Shown here piece by piece: positions 52,566-61,126 of a stretch of 64,000 bases of DNA (the stretch's first letter is position 1; each line of letters starts with the position of its first letter). The translations under genes and the position numbers were made by a program. Under the pieces are notes generated by a model. That model had not been told where the DNA came from, did no database searches, and was given only the letters and a program-made list of their open reading frames with translations. The stretch is from an uncultured Lachnospiraceae bacterium (GTDB lineage Bacteria; Bacillota; Clostridia; Lachnospirales; Lachnospiraceae): positions 1 through 64,000 of the forward strand of contig CANSTU010000006.1 in the NCBI GenBank assembly GCA_947650005.1, written 5' to 3'.

Positions 52566-53843
52566 ATGATCGATATCAAATTTTTAAGGGAGAATCCTGA
52601 AGTAGTAAAGGAAAATATCAAAAAGAAATTCCAGGACGGAAAACTGCCTCTTGTGGATGAAGTGATTGAACTAGATAGGGAGAGCAGAAAAACCCAGCAG
52701 GAAGCGGATGATCTTCGAGCCAACAGGAATAAAATATCCAAAGAGATCGGCGCACTGATGAAACAGGGTAAGAAAGAAGAAGCTGAGCAAAAGAAGGCGG
52801 AGGTGGCCGCAGGAGCAAAGCGCTTGGCTGAGCTGGAAGAGAAAGAAACACAGCTCCAGGAAAAGATTTTAAAAAATATGATGGTAATTCCCAACATTAT
52901 AGACCCTTCTGTTCCGATCGGAAGGGATGACAGTGAAAATGTGGAGATCACAAGATATGGAGAACCGGTAGTACCTGATTTTGAAATTCCTTATCATGCT
53001 CAGATTATGGAAAGTTTCAATGGGCTCGACCTTGACAGTGCCAGAAAGGTTGCCGGAAACGGATTTTATTATTTGATGGGAGATATTGCCCGCCTACATT
53101 CAGCAGTGATTTCCTATGCTAGAGATTTCATGATAAACAGAGGATTTACCTATTGCGTACCTCCTTTCATGATTCGGAGCAATGTGGTAACCGGTGTAAT
53201 GAGCTTTGCCGAAATGGATGCGATGATGTACAAAATTGAAGGAGAGGATCTATACCTGATCGGAACCAGTGAACATTCCATGATTGGGAAGTTTATTGAT
53301 ACCATCATTCCGGAAGAGGAGCTGCCCAAAACATTGACCAGCTATTCTCCCTGCTTCCGTAAAGAAAAGGGTGCGCATGGCTTGGAGGAAAGGGGCGTTT
53401 ACCGGATTCATCAGTTTGAAAAACAGGAAATGATTGTGGTATGTAAACCCGAAGATTCGCCTAAGTGGTTCGATAAACTCTGGCAGAATACGGTGGATTT
53501 GTTCCGTTCTATGGATATTCCAGTTCGCACTTTGGAGTGCTGCTCTGGAGATCTGGCGGATTTGAAGGTGAAGTCTATCGATGTGGAAGCATGGTCGCCC
53601 AGACAGAGAAAATATTTTGAGGTGGGAAGCTGTTCTAATTTAGGCGATGCTCAGGCGAGAAGATTAAAAATACGTGTCAATGGAGAAAACGGAAAATACT
53701 TTGCGCATACATTAAATAATACGGTTGTTGCACCTCCGAGAATGTTGATTGCATTTTTGGAAAATAATTTGCAGGCAGATGGATCTGTAAGAATCCCTGA
53801 GGTACTCAGACCCTATATGGGAGGAATGACAGAAATCAGATAG
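52566..53843 (+). CDS. serS: Seryl-tRNA synthetase
   Basis: The 425-residue enzyme has the N-terminal tRNA-binding coiled-coil (about 25-105) and class II motifs 2 and 3 (CFRKEKGAHGLEERGVYRIHQFEK and a C-terminal NNTVVAPPRMLIAFLENN). The serine-binding TSE motif appears as GTSEHSMIG. No T-box is present; only 18 bases separate it from the upstream gene. AGAAAGGAG precedes the ATG. Confidence 0.96.
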   Translation: MIDIKFLRENPEVVKENIKKKFQDGKLPLVDEVIELDRESRKTQQEADDLRANRNKISKEIGALMKQGKKEEAEQKKAEVAAGAKRLAELEEKETQLQEKILKNMMVIPNIIDPSVPIGRDDSENVEITRYGEPVVPDFEIPYHAQIMESFNGLDLDSARKVAGNGFYYLMGDIARLHSAVISYARDFMINRGFTYCVPPFMIRSNVVTGVMSFAEMDAMMYKIEGEDLYLIGTSEHSMIGKFIDTIIPEEELPKTLTSYSPCFRKEKGAHGLEERGVYRIHQFEKQEMIVVCKPEDSPKWFDKLWQNTVDLFRSMDIPVRTLECCSGDLADLKVKSIDVEAWSPRQRKYFEVGSCSNLGDAQARRLKIRVNGENGKYFAHTLNNTVVAPPRMLIAFLENNLQADGSVRIPEVLRPYMGGMTEIR

Positions 53844-53872
53844 AGACCTGCTTTCCCGACAGGGAGAAAGAG

Positions 53873-54766
53873 GTGAGATTCTTGCATAAATATTTGAGAG
53901 CAGTTGGATTCAGCGAATACACGACTACCGGAAAGATACAAGAGTTGATTAAAGAAACGGTAGTCCATTCAGATAGTAGAAATTATGCGAACAATGGTGA
54001 TGAAGATGTGGTGATAGCAGAATTTTGCAAGGATTTCGCAGAGAACATGGGGATTTCCGTATGTGGGGAATTTGATGATAAGGATAATTTTATTTTCTAT
54101 TATTATTATCCATACCTAAAGGGAACATGCGTTAGTTCCATGGAAGATGTGAGCATAGAACGGCATGCGGCCAATGAGTCTTATGCCGGTGTATGTGATG
54201 ATGTGAAAGTAGGCGTTACGCTGATTTTCTACCTTCAGAATATGATTACCTATATTAAGTATAGGAATTCAGACCGGTTCCCCATTCGGGGAACCAGCCT
54301 GACTCTGTCAGCTTTGTCCTGTCAGGCTTCTGTGATGATGCCAATTAGAAAGAGTGAAAAACAGAAAAAGAAGAGCAGACAGTCTTCCATCAACAGAAAT
54401 CAGCTGATTGAGGCAGCGAGGAAAGGGGACGAAGAAGCCATTGAAAGCTTGACATTGGAGGATATGGATACCTATACCGCAATTTCTCAGAGAATTCAGA
54501 AGGAAGACGTATTTAGCCTTGTGGATACCTACTTCATGCCATATGGTGTGGAATGCGATCAGTATTCCATTTTAGGGGAAATTACGGACTGCCATATGGT
54601 GCAAAACAAGCTTACGGGAGAAGATGTATGGCTGATAACCGTGGATTGTAATGAATTAAACTTTGATGTGTGTATTAATTCGAAGGATCTGTACGGGGAA
54701 CCCATGGTGGGAAGAAGGATGAAAGGGGTTATCTGGTTGCAGGGGAAGGTGAATTATCCTTTTTAG
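53873..54766 (+). CDS. DUF3881-like protein
   Basis: The 297-residue protein is soluble and acidic-aromatic in its first ~130 residues. It has a lysine/serine-rich linker (EKQKKKSRQSS...) and a C-terminal part beginning AARKGDEEAIESLTLEDMDTYTAISQRI. It resembles the DUF3881 family that follows serS in Lachnospiraceae. The start is GTG at 53873 behind GGGAG; a TTG at 53882 is an alternative. Function unknown. Confidence 0.7.
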   Translation: MRFLHKYLRAVGFSEYTTTGKIQELIKETVVHSDSRNYANNGDEDVVIAEFCKDFAENMGISVCGEFDDKDNFIFYYYYPYLKGTCVSSMEDVSIERHAANESYAGVCDDVKVGVTLIFYLQNMITYIKYRNSDRFPIRGTSLTLSALSCQASVMMPIRKSEKQKKKSRQSSINRNQLIEAARKGDEEAIESLTLEDMDTYTAISQRIQKEDVFSLVDTYFMPYGVECDQYSILGEITDCHMVQNKLTGEDVWLITVDCNELNFDVCINSKDLYGEPMVGRRMKGVIWLQGKVNYPF

Positions 54767-54941
54767 ATTGAGAAATGAGCTTTTTGGAATAAATCTATAT
54801 AAACGTTATATCGTATATAAAAATATTATAATTGATATTACAAAAGGTATGGACAATCTATACAAAATAAGGTATTATAATGGAGTATCTAATATGGGAT
54901 TATCTCTATAGATAGTAATAATCCCTGAATATTGGCAGTAC

Positions 54942-55015
54942 GTTTCCGTAGCTCAGATGGATAGAGCGACCGCCTCCTAAGCGGTAGGTCGGGTGTTCGA
55001 GTCACCTCGGGAACG
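54942..55015 (+). tRNA. tRNA-Arg (anticodon CCT)
   Basis: A complete cloverleaf can be drawn. The acceptor GTTTCCG/CGGGAAC has one T-G pair, the D stem is GCTC/GAGC, and the anticodon stem ACCGC/GCGGT has loop CTCCTAA and anticodon CCT at 54976-54978. The T arm is GGGTG-TTCGAGT-CACCT. CCA is not encoded. A terminator follows. An accessory stretch with gene remnants starts directly after it, as is common at tRNA genes. Confidence 0.95.
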
Positions 55016-55025
55016 CTGGGAACAC

Positions 55026-55064
55026 AGCCGAAAGCCTTGATTTTAGCGGGTTTTCGGCTTTTTT
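55026..55064 (+). terminator. tRNA-Arg terminator
   Basis: AGCCGAAAGCC and GGGTTTTCGGCT form an interrupted stem followed by T6, eleven bases after the tRNA. Confidence 0.85.
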
Positions 55065-55093
55065 CATTGCATTTTGATGTATAATCAGGTAGA

Positions 55094-55176
55094 ATTCTTG
55101 ACGAAAAGATAACGTATATCGCTGAAAAGCTGAAAAACCCCAAAGCTGCCAGTGACCTGTTGGATAAATTTCAGAC
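55094..55176 (+). pseudogene. Fragment of a RelE/ParE-type toxin
   Basis: The + strand encodes ILDEKITYIAEKLKN, then PKAASDLLDKF, matching the N-terminal helices of RelE/ParE toxins (the DI..YI...L.NP.AA..L pattern). An upstream stop at 55082 and the lack of a continuing frame show it is broken. No antitoxin gene is present. Confidence 0.6.
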
Positions 55177-55445
55177 AGTACTTTTTACTATCATGTATGG
55201 CAGCATTTTTTGATGGCATGATTGCATTTTTACTATCATAAGTGCCATCACTTTTTGTTATCATGGTGGCAGTATTTGCAGGCATAATCCGAGTGTCTAT
55301 AGGAGAGATTCCTTTCTCTTAAAGCCCTCGGCGTTTGAGAGCGAAATACACCCATTGCACAAACTGCGTTTATGCAATGGGGATTTCGCCCTTGCAGGGG
55401 GCTAAGCGCTGGTGGCGCTTGTTTAGCTCCGACCGAAGCAGAGCG
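55177..55445. repeat. Short direct repeats and large stem-loops in the accessory stretch
   Basis: On the minus strand ATGATAGTAAAAA occurs twice and ATGATAACAAAAA once within 55188-55268 (iteron-like). Downstream, GCGAAAT...CCCATTGCA (from about 55341) pairs with TGCAATGGGGATTTCGC (to about 55389), and GGGGGCTAAGCGC/GCGCTTGTTTAGC (about 55397-55433) forms another stem. Such structures resemble transfer or replication origins of mobile elements, but no relaxase or Rep gene is in the window. 55065-55093 and 55446-55517 hold nothing recognisable. Confidence 0.5.
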
Positions 55446-55517
55446 TAGAGCAAAAGTCACACTATCATGGATTCATGGCACATATTTAAAAGAGCTTGGC
55501 TTTTGGAGGAATATATC

Positions 55518-56294
55518 ATGGAAAAACTTCAAATATTACTTTTTGATTTAGATGGCACTTTGTTAAGAAATGATAAAACTTTGTCTGAATATACACTGGA
55601 AACATTATCCAAATGTAAAGAATGCGGGTATATAATCGGTATTTCAACATCAAGGGGCGAACAAAATTGTTTGAGCTTTTTAAGAGAATTGAAGCCGGAT
55701 ATTCTTATTTCCAGCGGTGGGGCTTTGGTACGGGTAAACGGAAAAGTTATCATTTCTTCTTCTTTTTCAGTAACAGAGACAAAGGGCTTTATTGAATCCG
55801 CAAGAAAAATATGCGGTATGGATTGCGAAATTACGGTTGATACATTAGACGCACATTATTGGAATTATAAAACGAATCCAAAAGAGCAGGACCAAAGTTG
55901 GGGAGACAGCATATATACGGACTTTACAGATTTTAACCACGAAGCTTTGAAGATATGTGTTGAGATACACCAGCCCGGCTTGGCGCAAAGATTATGTGAA
56001 CATTTTTCAGGACTTGACAGCCAGCATTTTTCGGATGGCGATTGGTATAAGTTTACAAAAAGCGGAATTACAAAGGAAAAAGCAATATTGGCAATATGTG
56101 AAGCGTACCATGCAGATGTAGCGGAAATTGTTGCTTTTGGAGATGATTATGCAGATATAGGTATGTTAAAGATATGCGGTATCGGCGTGGCAATGGGAAA
56201 TGCAGTACAAGAGGTCAAAGACATTGCCGATGATATCACACTTTCAAACGAGGAGGATGGCGTAGCCGCTTATTTGAAAAAATGGATAATTTAA
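55518..56294 (+). CDS. Cof-type HAD hydrolase
   Basis: The 258-residue protein has HAD motif I LLFDLDGTLLRNDKTLS, a type IIB cap (about 75-190) and motif IV FGDDYADIGMLK, followed by GVAMGNAVQEVKD. It probably dephosphorylates a small sugar phosphate or cofactor. AGGAGG lies about nine bases before the ATG at 55518. It begins the accessory set after the tRNA. Its end overlaps the HD pseudogene start by 13 bases. Confidence 0.85.
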   Translation: MEKLQILLFDLDGTLLRNDKTLSEYTLETLSKCKECGYIIGISTSRGEQNCLSFLRELKPDILISSGGALVRVNGKVIISSSFSVTETKGFIESARKICGMDCEITVDTLDAHYWNYKTNPKEQDQSWGDSIYTDFTDFNHEALKICVEIHQPGLAQRLCEHFSGLDSQHFSDGDWYKFTKSGITKEKAILAICEAYHADVAEIVAFGDDYADIGMLKICGIGVAMGNAVQEVKDIADDITLSNEEDGVAAYLKKWII

Positions 56295-56919
56295 GGTATG
56301 TATATGAACAGACTCGATATATGCTTAAACAAAAAATAAAGGAATTGTTCGCAAATGATTGTTCAGGACATGATTATTGGCATAGCGTAAGAGTTTTAAA
56401 TAATGCGGAGAAAATTGCAACGAATACATAGTGATGGTTGCTGCATTGCTGCACGATGTAGATGACGGCAAGATATTTGAAACAGCGGATTATGAAAATG
56501 CACGACGTATTATGTCAGATTGCCATCTTACGGAGAATACGGCAGCTAATGTAATTGATATTATCAGGGAGATTTCATTCAAAGGCACAGAAACAACTTC
56601 TCCGAAGTCAATAGAAGGGAAAATTGTACAGGATGCAGATCAATTGGATGCAATGGGGGCGATAGGAATTGCGAGAGCATTTGCTTATGGCGGAAATTAT
56701 AATGGGGCGATTTACATTCCAGACTGCCAACCCAATATAAATATGGACGAAACTGAGTATCGGAATAATAAAGGCACAACAATAAATCATTTCTATGAAA
56801 AACTTCTTTTGATTAAAGATATGATGAATACAGATTGTGCAAAATCCATTGCCCAGAAATGGGATGGATATATGCGTGAGTTTCTGAAAGAATTTTATGA
56901 TGAATGGAATGAACAATAG
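56282..56919 (+). pseudogene. Frameshifted HD-domain phosphohydrolase
   Basis: From the ATG at 56282 the frame encodes MDNLRYVYEQTRYML...GHDYWHSVRVLNNAEKIATNT and stops at 56429. The rest (from 56431: MVAALLHDVDDGKIFETAD..., QDADQLDAMGAIGIARAF) continues in another frame to 56919. The two parts together make a normal HD protein (H...HD...D) with a frame change and the loss of a few codons at about 56427. The second part could be translated from the GTG at 56431 but would lack the first metal ligand. Confidence 0.85.
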
Positions 56920-56934
56920 GAAAGGATGACATAA

Positions 56935-57369
56935 ATGATTAGAGAAATAGTGAAAAACGATTTAGATGGGTTATTGAGGTTGTATATGCAGCTACATGAT
57001 AACCCCATGCCGGAAAAAACGAATGCGCTTTTGCAGATTTGGGATGCTGTTTTTCAGGATAAAAACCATCATGTGATTGTTGCTGAAGAAAATGGGGAAA
57101 TTGTATCTTCCTGTGTCTGCGTCATCATTCCCAACCTGACACACGACCAACAGCCATATGCTTTTATTGAAAATGTGATAACAGATGAACAGTTCAGAAA
57201 AAGAGGACTGGCAACGCAATGCTTGAATTTTGCAAAAGAGATTGCACTAAAAGAAAACTACTATAAAATGATGCTGCTCACAGGCTCTAAGAAAGAAAGT
57301 ACATTAGACTTTTACAGAAAGGCAGGGTATAACAGTGAAGACAAAACAGCGTTTATCCAATGGATCTAG
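56935..57369 (+). CDS. GNAT family N-acetyltransferase
   Basis: The 144-residue protein has the GNAT fold: strand IVSSCVCVIIP, then FIENVITDEQFRKRGLATQCLNFA (the acetyl-CoA binding motif A) and KMMLLTGSKKESTLDFYRKAGY. AGGAAAGGA precedes the ATG. Substrate unknown. The gene end overlaps the next fragment. Confidence 0.85.
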   Translation: MIREIVKNDLDGLLRLYMQLHDNPMPEKTNALLQIWDAVFQDKNHHVIVAEENGEIVSSCVCVIIPNLTHDQQPYAFIENVITDEQFRKRGLATQCLNFAKEIALKENYYKMMLLTGSKKESTLDFYRKAGYNSEDKTAFIQWI

Positions 57370-57580
57370 CCTGGCGGAGGAAACTCTTGGTTTATATTCC
57401 GCAATGCAGGATTTAAACAGGGCGACCATGAAATATATTGCCGGCATGATGAAAGTCGGAATGAACCTGCGGGATATCAAAACATTGTGTGAAAATTATT
57501 TGTTAGAAAATGGAGCAGATTCATTTTGGTATTGGGACATTGGCGCATTTATTTTTTCCGAAGATGAAACGGTGAAGTGA
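57335..57580 (+). pseudogene. N-terminal fragment of an M24-type (Xaa-Pro/Met aminopeptidase-like) peptidase
   Basis: The 81-residue frame contains MKYIAGMMKVGMNLRDIKTLCENYLLENGADSFWYWDIGAF, the beginning of a short M24-family protein (the ENGADSFWYWD block), and then stops before any metal ligand. It overlaps the acetyltransferase gene end, so a junction is likely near 57370. A palindrome follows at once. Confidence 0.6.
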
Positions 57581-57610
57581 TTTAATTCCCCCGAATTCGG
57601 GGGAATTAAA
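57581..57610. repeat. Perfect 30-bp palindrome without loop
   Basis: TTTAATTCCCCCGAA is followed directly by its exact reverse complement, centred on GAATTC. A G5/C5 core flanked by AT arms can extrude as a cruciform or act as a terminator stem. It begins right after the stop codon of the peptidase fragment. Confidence 0.9.
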
Positions 57611-57644
57611 ATTACCACAGTTCAAGACTGTCTTCCGCATCCAC

Positions 57645-57851
57645 CTACATCTGTATGTTTCCTTCAAGGTACAATCTTGCATATTCAAGTGGTTCATCTA
57701 TTGCCAGAACATTTAAAGCACATTCAGAGCAGGGAGTGGTTTTTAACCCTTCTTCTGCCTTGTTGCAGTCTATTCGTAAAAAGTAACCCGCATAGGTGTA
57801 TATGTCAATGCTGTTATGGTAGATATTGTATGTTGCATAAATCATATTCAT
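57645..57851 (-). CDS. Small protein, DUF6061-like
   Basis: The 68-residue frame has the pattern IYATYNIYHNSIDIYTYAGYFLRIDC...EEPLEYARLYLEGN, which resembles the small DUF6061-type proteins often found on Clostridia mobile elements. The start is MNMIYATYN at 57851; an upstream in-frame start at 57893 exists. No good SD. Function unknown. Confidence 0.5.
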   Translation of the reverse strand: MNMIYATYNIYHNSIDIYTYAGYFLRIDCNKAEEGLKTTPCSECALNVLAIDEPLEYARLYLEGNIQM

Positions 57852-58172
57852 TTTATCTGTTCTCTTTTCATTGATTTTTTGAAAGCATTTCAATTAGTTT
57901 ACCAATTCCCGTATATTATGTGTTATAATGTTTTATGTGATTTTGTTTCCCTCATTTTTTCCCTTATCAGGATTCATAATGCCTTGTGGGAAGATATAAC
58001 ATGAGGGAAACTGTAAGGGAAAGCTCACCTACGATAAACTTAGTGTTTTCAAGGGTTAGCGGAGATTTTAATAACAAAATATAATAGCTAATGTTTCCCT
58101 TAAAAATCATCAAATCACAATCAGCATTTGCCCGCTTTCGATGGGTAAGACAAACCATAAGGAGGGAATATT
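57852..58172. other. Intergenic AT-rich region with a TTTCCCTCAT inverted pair
   Basis: TTTCCCTCAT (about 57946) and ATGAGGGAAA (about 58002) are exact reverse complements about 45 bases apart, and GTTTCCCTTA recurs near 58090. These resemble recombinase-core arms, but no integrase gene is present. AAGGAGGG at the end is the SD for the next gene. Confidence 0.4.
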
Positions 58173-58736
58173 ATAAGCGAACTGGTTAAATTTTCTAACA
58201 GAGAAGAATTTCGTGAATGGCTCTGTACGCATTGTCTGTCAAATGATGGTATTTGGCTTTTGTTCGGCAAGGCCGGTGGGTCAAAAACTATAAAGGCGGG
58301 AGAAGCCTTGGAAGAAGCTCTCTGCTTTGGCTGGATTGATGGACAGATGGAAAAGATTGATGATAAGACTTATAAGAAGTATTTCTCTCTGCGCAGAGAG
58401 AATAGCAAATGGTCAGAAAAGAATAAGGCATTGGTGAAAAGCCTTGACGAACAAGGGCTTATGACTGAGTTTGGCAGGAAGAAAATAGATGAGGCCAAAA
58501 AGAACGGCCAGTGGGATGCTCCAAACCCTCTGGCAATCATTACAGAGGAACAGATTGCCTGCCTATCTGCACTATTGGAAGGGTACGAACCTGCCTATAC
58601 AAATTTTCAATCCATGTCCCCATCCGTAAAAAAAACTTATACACGAGCATATCTTGATGCAAAGACAGACGCTGGACGGGAAAAGCGAATTGCTTGGATG
58701 GTGGATAGACTCAATAAAAATCTAAAACCCATGTAA
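58173..58736 (+). CDS. YdeI-like (OmpD-associated) protein with a non-ATG start
   Basis: The frame (187 residues from 58173) reads SELVKFSNREEFREWLCTHCLSNDGIWLLFGKAGGSKTI...CFGWIDGQMEKID, typical of the YdeI/OmpD-associated family. AGGAGG stands seven bases before an ATA at 58173; no ATG, GTG or TTG is available between the upstream stop (58158) and residue 30. Either ATA (or ATT at 58170) is used, or an ATG was mutated and the protein now starts at TTG 58260, truncated. Function of the family is poorly known. Confidence 0.65.
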   Translation: MSELVKFSNREEFREWLCTHCLSNDGIWLLFGKAGGSKTIKAGEALEEALCFGWIDGQMEKIDDKTYKKYFSLRRENSKWSEKNKALVKSLDEQGLMTEFGRKKIDEAKKNGQWDAPNPLAIITEEQIACLSALLEGYEPAYTNFQSMSPSVKKTYTRAYLDAKTDAGREKRIAWMVDRLNKNLKPM

Positions 58737-58758
58737 TCAATTTGAAAGGAGTATTATC

Positions 58759-58956
58759 ATGGAAGAGTTAAAAACTATTATGGAGAAGTTTGCTGCGTCT
58801 GGCTGGGATTTAATATCTGTCCCGGCACAACAGTGGCTGGACGGAAAATCGGATAAAGACGCCTTAGTATCAGCAATCAAACAAGCAGATGAAGAATGCG
58901 GGAGTTGCGGTTGCGAGTTAGACCCATTGTATAAAAGGGCTCTGGAATTGATCTAA
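58759..58956 (+). CDS. Small cysteine-rich protein of unknown function
   Basis: The 65-residue protein has a helical first half (MEELKTIMEKFAASGWDLIS) and ECGSCGCELDPLYKRALELI at the end, a CxxCxC group that could bind a metal. AAAGGAG precedes the ATG. It follows the YdeI-like gene by 22 bases. Confidence 0.65.
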   Translation: MEELKTIMEKFAASGWDLISVPAQQWLDGKSDKDALVSAIKQADEECGSCGCELDPLYKRALELI

Positions 58957-59037
58957 CAGCGCTATCAATTCTGGTTTTTAGAATGGCAGACAGTAAAAAA
59001 TGAAGAATAGCCGTACATACGAAAACGGTACATCAAG

Positions 59038-59069
59038 ACAGGAAATCCCCAAAAGGCTTCCTGTTTTTT
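59038..59069 (+). terminator. Terminator at the end of the accessory stretch
   Basis: ACAGGAA (59038-59044) and TTCCTGT (59058-59064) form a stem followed by T6. Confidence 0.8.
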
Positions 59070-59372
59070 GTACCCGTTTTTGATGTTGTTTGTGCTGTAT
59101 TACACAAACCAATGCCCTTTTACTGCCAAATATAAAGGATTATAGACGGCTCATTGGGGGTGGCGACATTCATACAGTTTGTTATGGGAGATAGCCCGTA
59201 AATGGGGATTTTAAAATATAATTTTTTCTGTCACACAGAGGAAATAGTATTGTCTAATTAAATATACGGAGAAGATTCGGCCAGGGAGTGCCGCTGAGTC
59301 TATTGCCGGGAACAGTGTGTTCCCCGAAGGTTCTTCGTATCAAATAACATTGCACTTCAGAAAAGAGGAACG
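59070..59372. other. Intergenic region before the ECF sigma gene
   Basis: About 300 bases without an intact gene. A GAACAGTGTGTTCCCCGAAGGTTC stretch at about 59309 contains short inverted pairs. No convincing promoter was found; an ECF-type promoter for self-activation cannot be excluded because its consensus is unknown. Confidence 0.35.
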
Positions 59373-60218
59373 ATGAATCCATCTACAAATGAAGAGTTAC
59401 TGGATCTGATCAAAAAAGCCACAGCAGGGGATAAGCCGTCGCTGGAGACCGTGATGCTCAGTGTACAGGATCTGGTATTTAATCTGTCCCTTCGTATGTT
59501 GGGGACCTTCCCGGACGCAGAGGATGCGTCCCAGGATATTCTTCTAAAGGTCATGACACATCTATCATCCTTTCGAGGGGAAAGCTCCTTTTCCACTTGG
59601 GTATTCCGCATTGCAGTGAACCATCTGAAGGATTACAAAAAGCATATGTTTGCCCAGTTCCCCTTAAGCTTTGAATTCTATGGGGATGATATCCAAAATG
59701 CCAAGACCGAAGATGTGCCGGATATGACTCAAAATGTGGAGAAGGCGATTCTTGCAGAAGAACTGAAACTATCCTGCACCAATGTGATGCTTCAGTGCCT
59801 GGATACCGAGAGTAGGTGCATATTCATCCTGGGGACCATGTTTCAGGTGGACAGCAGGATTGCCGGTGATATCCTGGGAATCACTCCGGAGGCCTACCGC
59901 CAGCGTCTGTCGAGAGTACGCAAAAAGATGGCGGATTTCCTGACGGAATACTGTGGCGAATATGGAAAGGGGAAATGCCGTTGCACGGACAGAGTGAATT
60001 ATGCCATTCAGAGCCATCGGATACATCCCACCCAGCTCTACTTCCAAACGGCGGCTCCTGCCCAGGTGACGTTGGATGTGAAAAAGGCCATGGAGGAGAT
60101 TGATGATCTGTCCCAGGAGTTTTCTTTTTGTAAGACGTTTCAGCCTCCGGAAAACCTGAAACGGTTTATAGAAGAATTTTTAAATGGGCCTTCTTTTTCC
60201 GTTGTCGGGAACAACTAG
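59373..60218 (+). CDS. ECF sigma factor with a C-terminal extension
   Basis: The 281-residue protein has region 2 (DAEDASQDILLKVMTHLSSFRGESSFSTWVFRIAVN) and region 4 with a helix-turn-helix (DILGITPEAYRQRLSRVRKKM). It continues for about 85 residues beyond, starting with CGEYGKGKCRCTDRVNYAI, a cysteine-rich segment seen in some ECF proteins that replaces a separate anti-sigma factor. No anti-sigma gene is adjacent. AGAGGAA precedes the ATG. Confidence 0.85.
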   Translation: MNPSTNEELLDLIKKATAGDKPSLETVMLSVQDLVFNLSLRMLGTFPDAEDASQDILLKVMTHLSSFRGESSFSTWVFRIAVNHLKDYKKHMFAQFPLSFEFYGDDIQNAKTEDVPDMTQNVEKAILAEELKLSCTNVMLQCLDTESRCIFILGTMFQVDSRIAGDILGITPEAYRQRLSRVRKKMADFLTEYCGEYGKGKCRCTDRVNYAIQSHRIHPTQLYFQTAAPAQVTLDVKKAMEEIDDLSQEFSFCKTFQPPENLKRFIEEFLNGPSFSVVGNN

Positions 60219-60308
60219 AAAGGAAAAAGTATAAAATTTTTTGGCGCCATCATTGCAAGGTAATTTTTCATCGTGCTGCCGTATAGGATGCGGCATGAAA
60301 GGATTTAT

Positions 60309-60992
60309 ATGAATACGCAGTTAATTTTGAACTACCTGAATAAATTAAGTGAGAATAATAACCGGGAATGGTATCATGCCCATAAGGAAGAATATAAAGA
60401 GGCAAACGCTCAATTTGAGGCATTGGTACAGGAACTGATTCTACGGATTGGAAAATTTGATAGCAATATTCTACCCAGGGAAGCAAAAGACTTAACCTTT
60501 AAGTTGGTGAGGGATACCCGGTTCAGCCATGACAAATCTCCCTATCATCCAGCATTCAGGGCGCATATCGGCCCGGAGGGGAAACTTCCTGTGCCGGTTG
60601 GTTATTATTTAATGATCAAACCGGGCGGACAATCCTTTCTTGGCGGAGGGCTTTTTGCAGATATGTTTAAAGATGCCACTTCTATGATTCGGGAACACAT
60701 TGTGGAAAATGGCGAAGAATGGGAGAAGATCCTTCATGCGCCGGATTTTCAGAAGGCGTTTACCGTTCAGGGAACGGCTCTGAAAAATGTGCCTGCCGGC
60801 TATGATAGGGAACATCCACAGGCGGAATATCTGAAGTTTAAAAGCTGGTATCTGGAATATCCGCTCCGGGATGACATAGTCGCTGACGATAAACTGTTTC
60901 TAGCAGAGGCAGTAAGGCTGTACCAGATCATGAAGCCCTTTCATGATTTTTTGAACCGGGCTCTGGAAGGTTTTCACATGCCTACGAGATAA
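60309..60992 (+). CDS. DUF2461 family protein
   Basis: The 227-residue protein contains LSENNNREWYHAHKEEYKEA, FKLVRDTRFSHDKSPYHPAFRAHIG and GGGLFADMFKDATSMIREHI, all typical of the DUF2461 (TIGR02453) family of unknown function. Upstream (60268-60300) a TGCCGTAT/ATGCGGCA hairpin followed by GCATGAAAGGATT supplies the SD; the same GCATGAAAGGATT is before mnmG. Confidence 0.85.
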   Translation: MNTQLILNYLNKLSENNNREWYHAHKEEYKEANAQFEALVQELILRIGKFDSNILPREAKDLTFKLVRDTRFSHDKSPYHPAFRAHIGPEGKLPVPVGYYLMIKPGGQSFLGGGLFADMFKDATSMIREHIVENGEEWEKILHAPDFQKAFTVQGTALKNVPAGYDREHPQAEYLKFKSWYLEYPLRDDIVADDKLFLAEAVRLYQIMKPFHDFLNRALEGFHMPTR

Positions 60993-61126
60993 GGATAATT
61001 TGGACATCTTTGCGGCTTGAAATGATTTTTAGAGGTTCTTTAGAAATAATTCTGGTAAAATCGAGAAAAATCAGCAGTAGCTTTGAATAAACAGCTGATT
61101 GAGATTTTATACAGGAGGAGAACGAC

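Noticed and set aside
59300-60215. att site for the accessory stretch (TCGGGAAC near 60206 matching the tRNA 3' end)
   Set aside because: Only eight bases match and the site is inside the ECF sigma gene; this is expected by chance.
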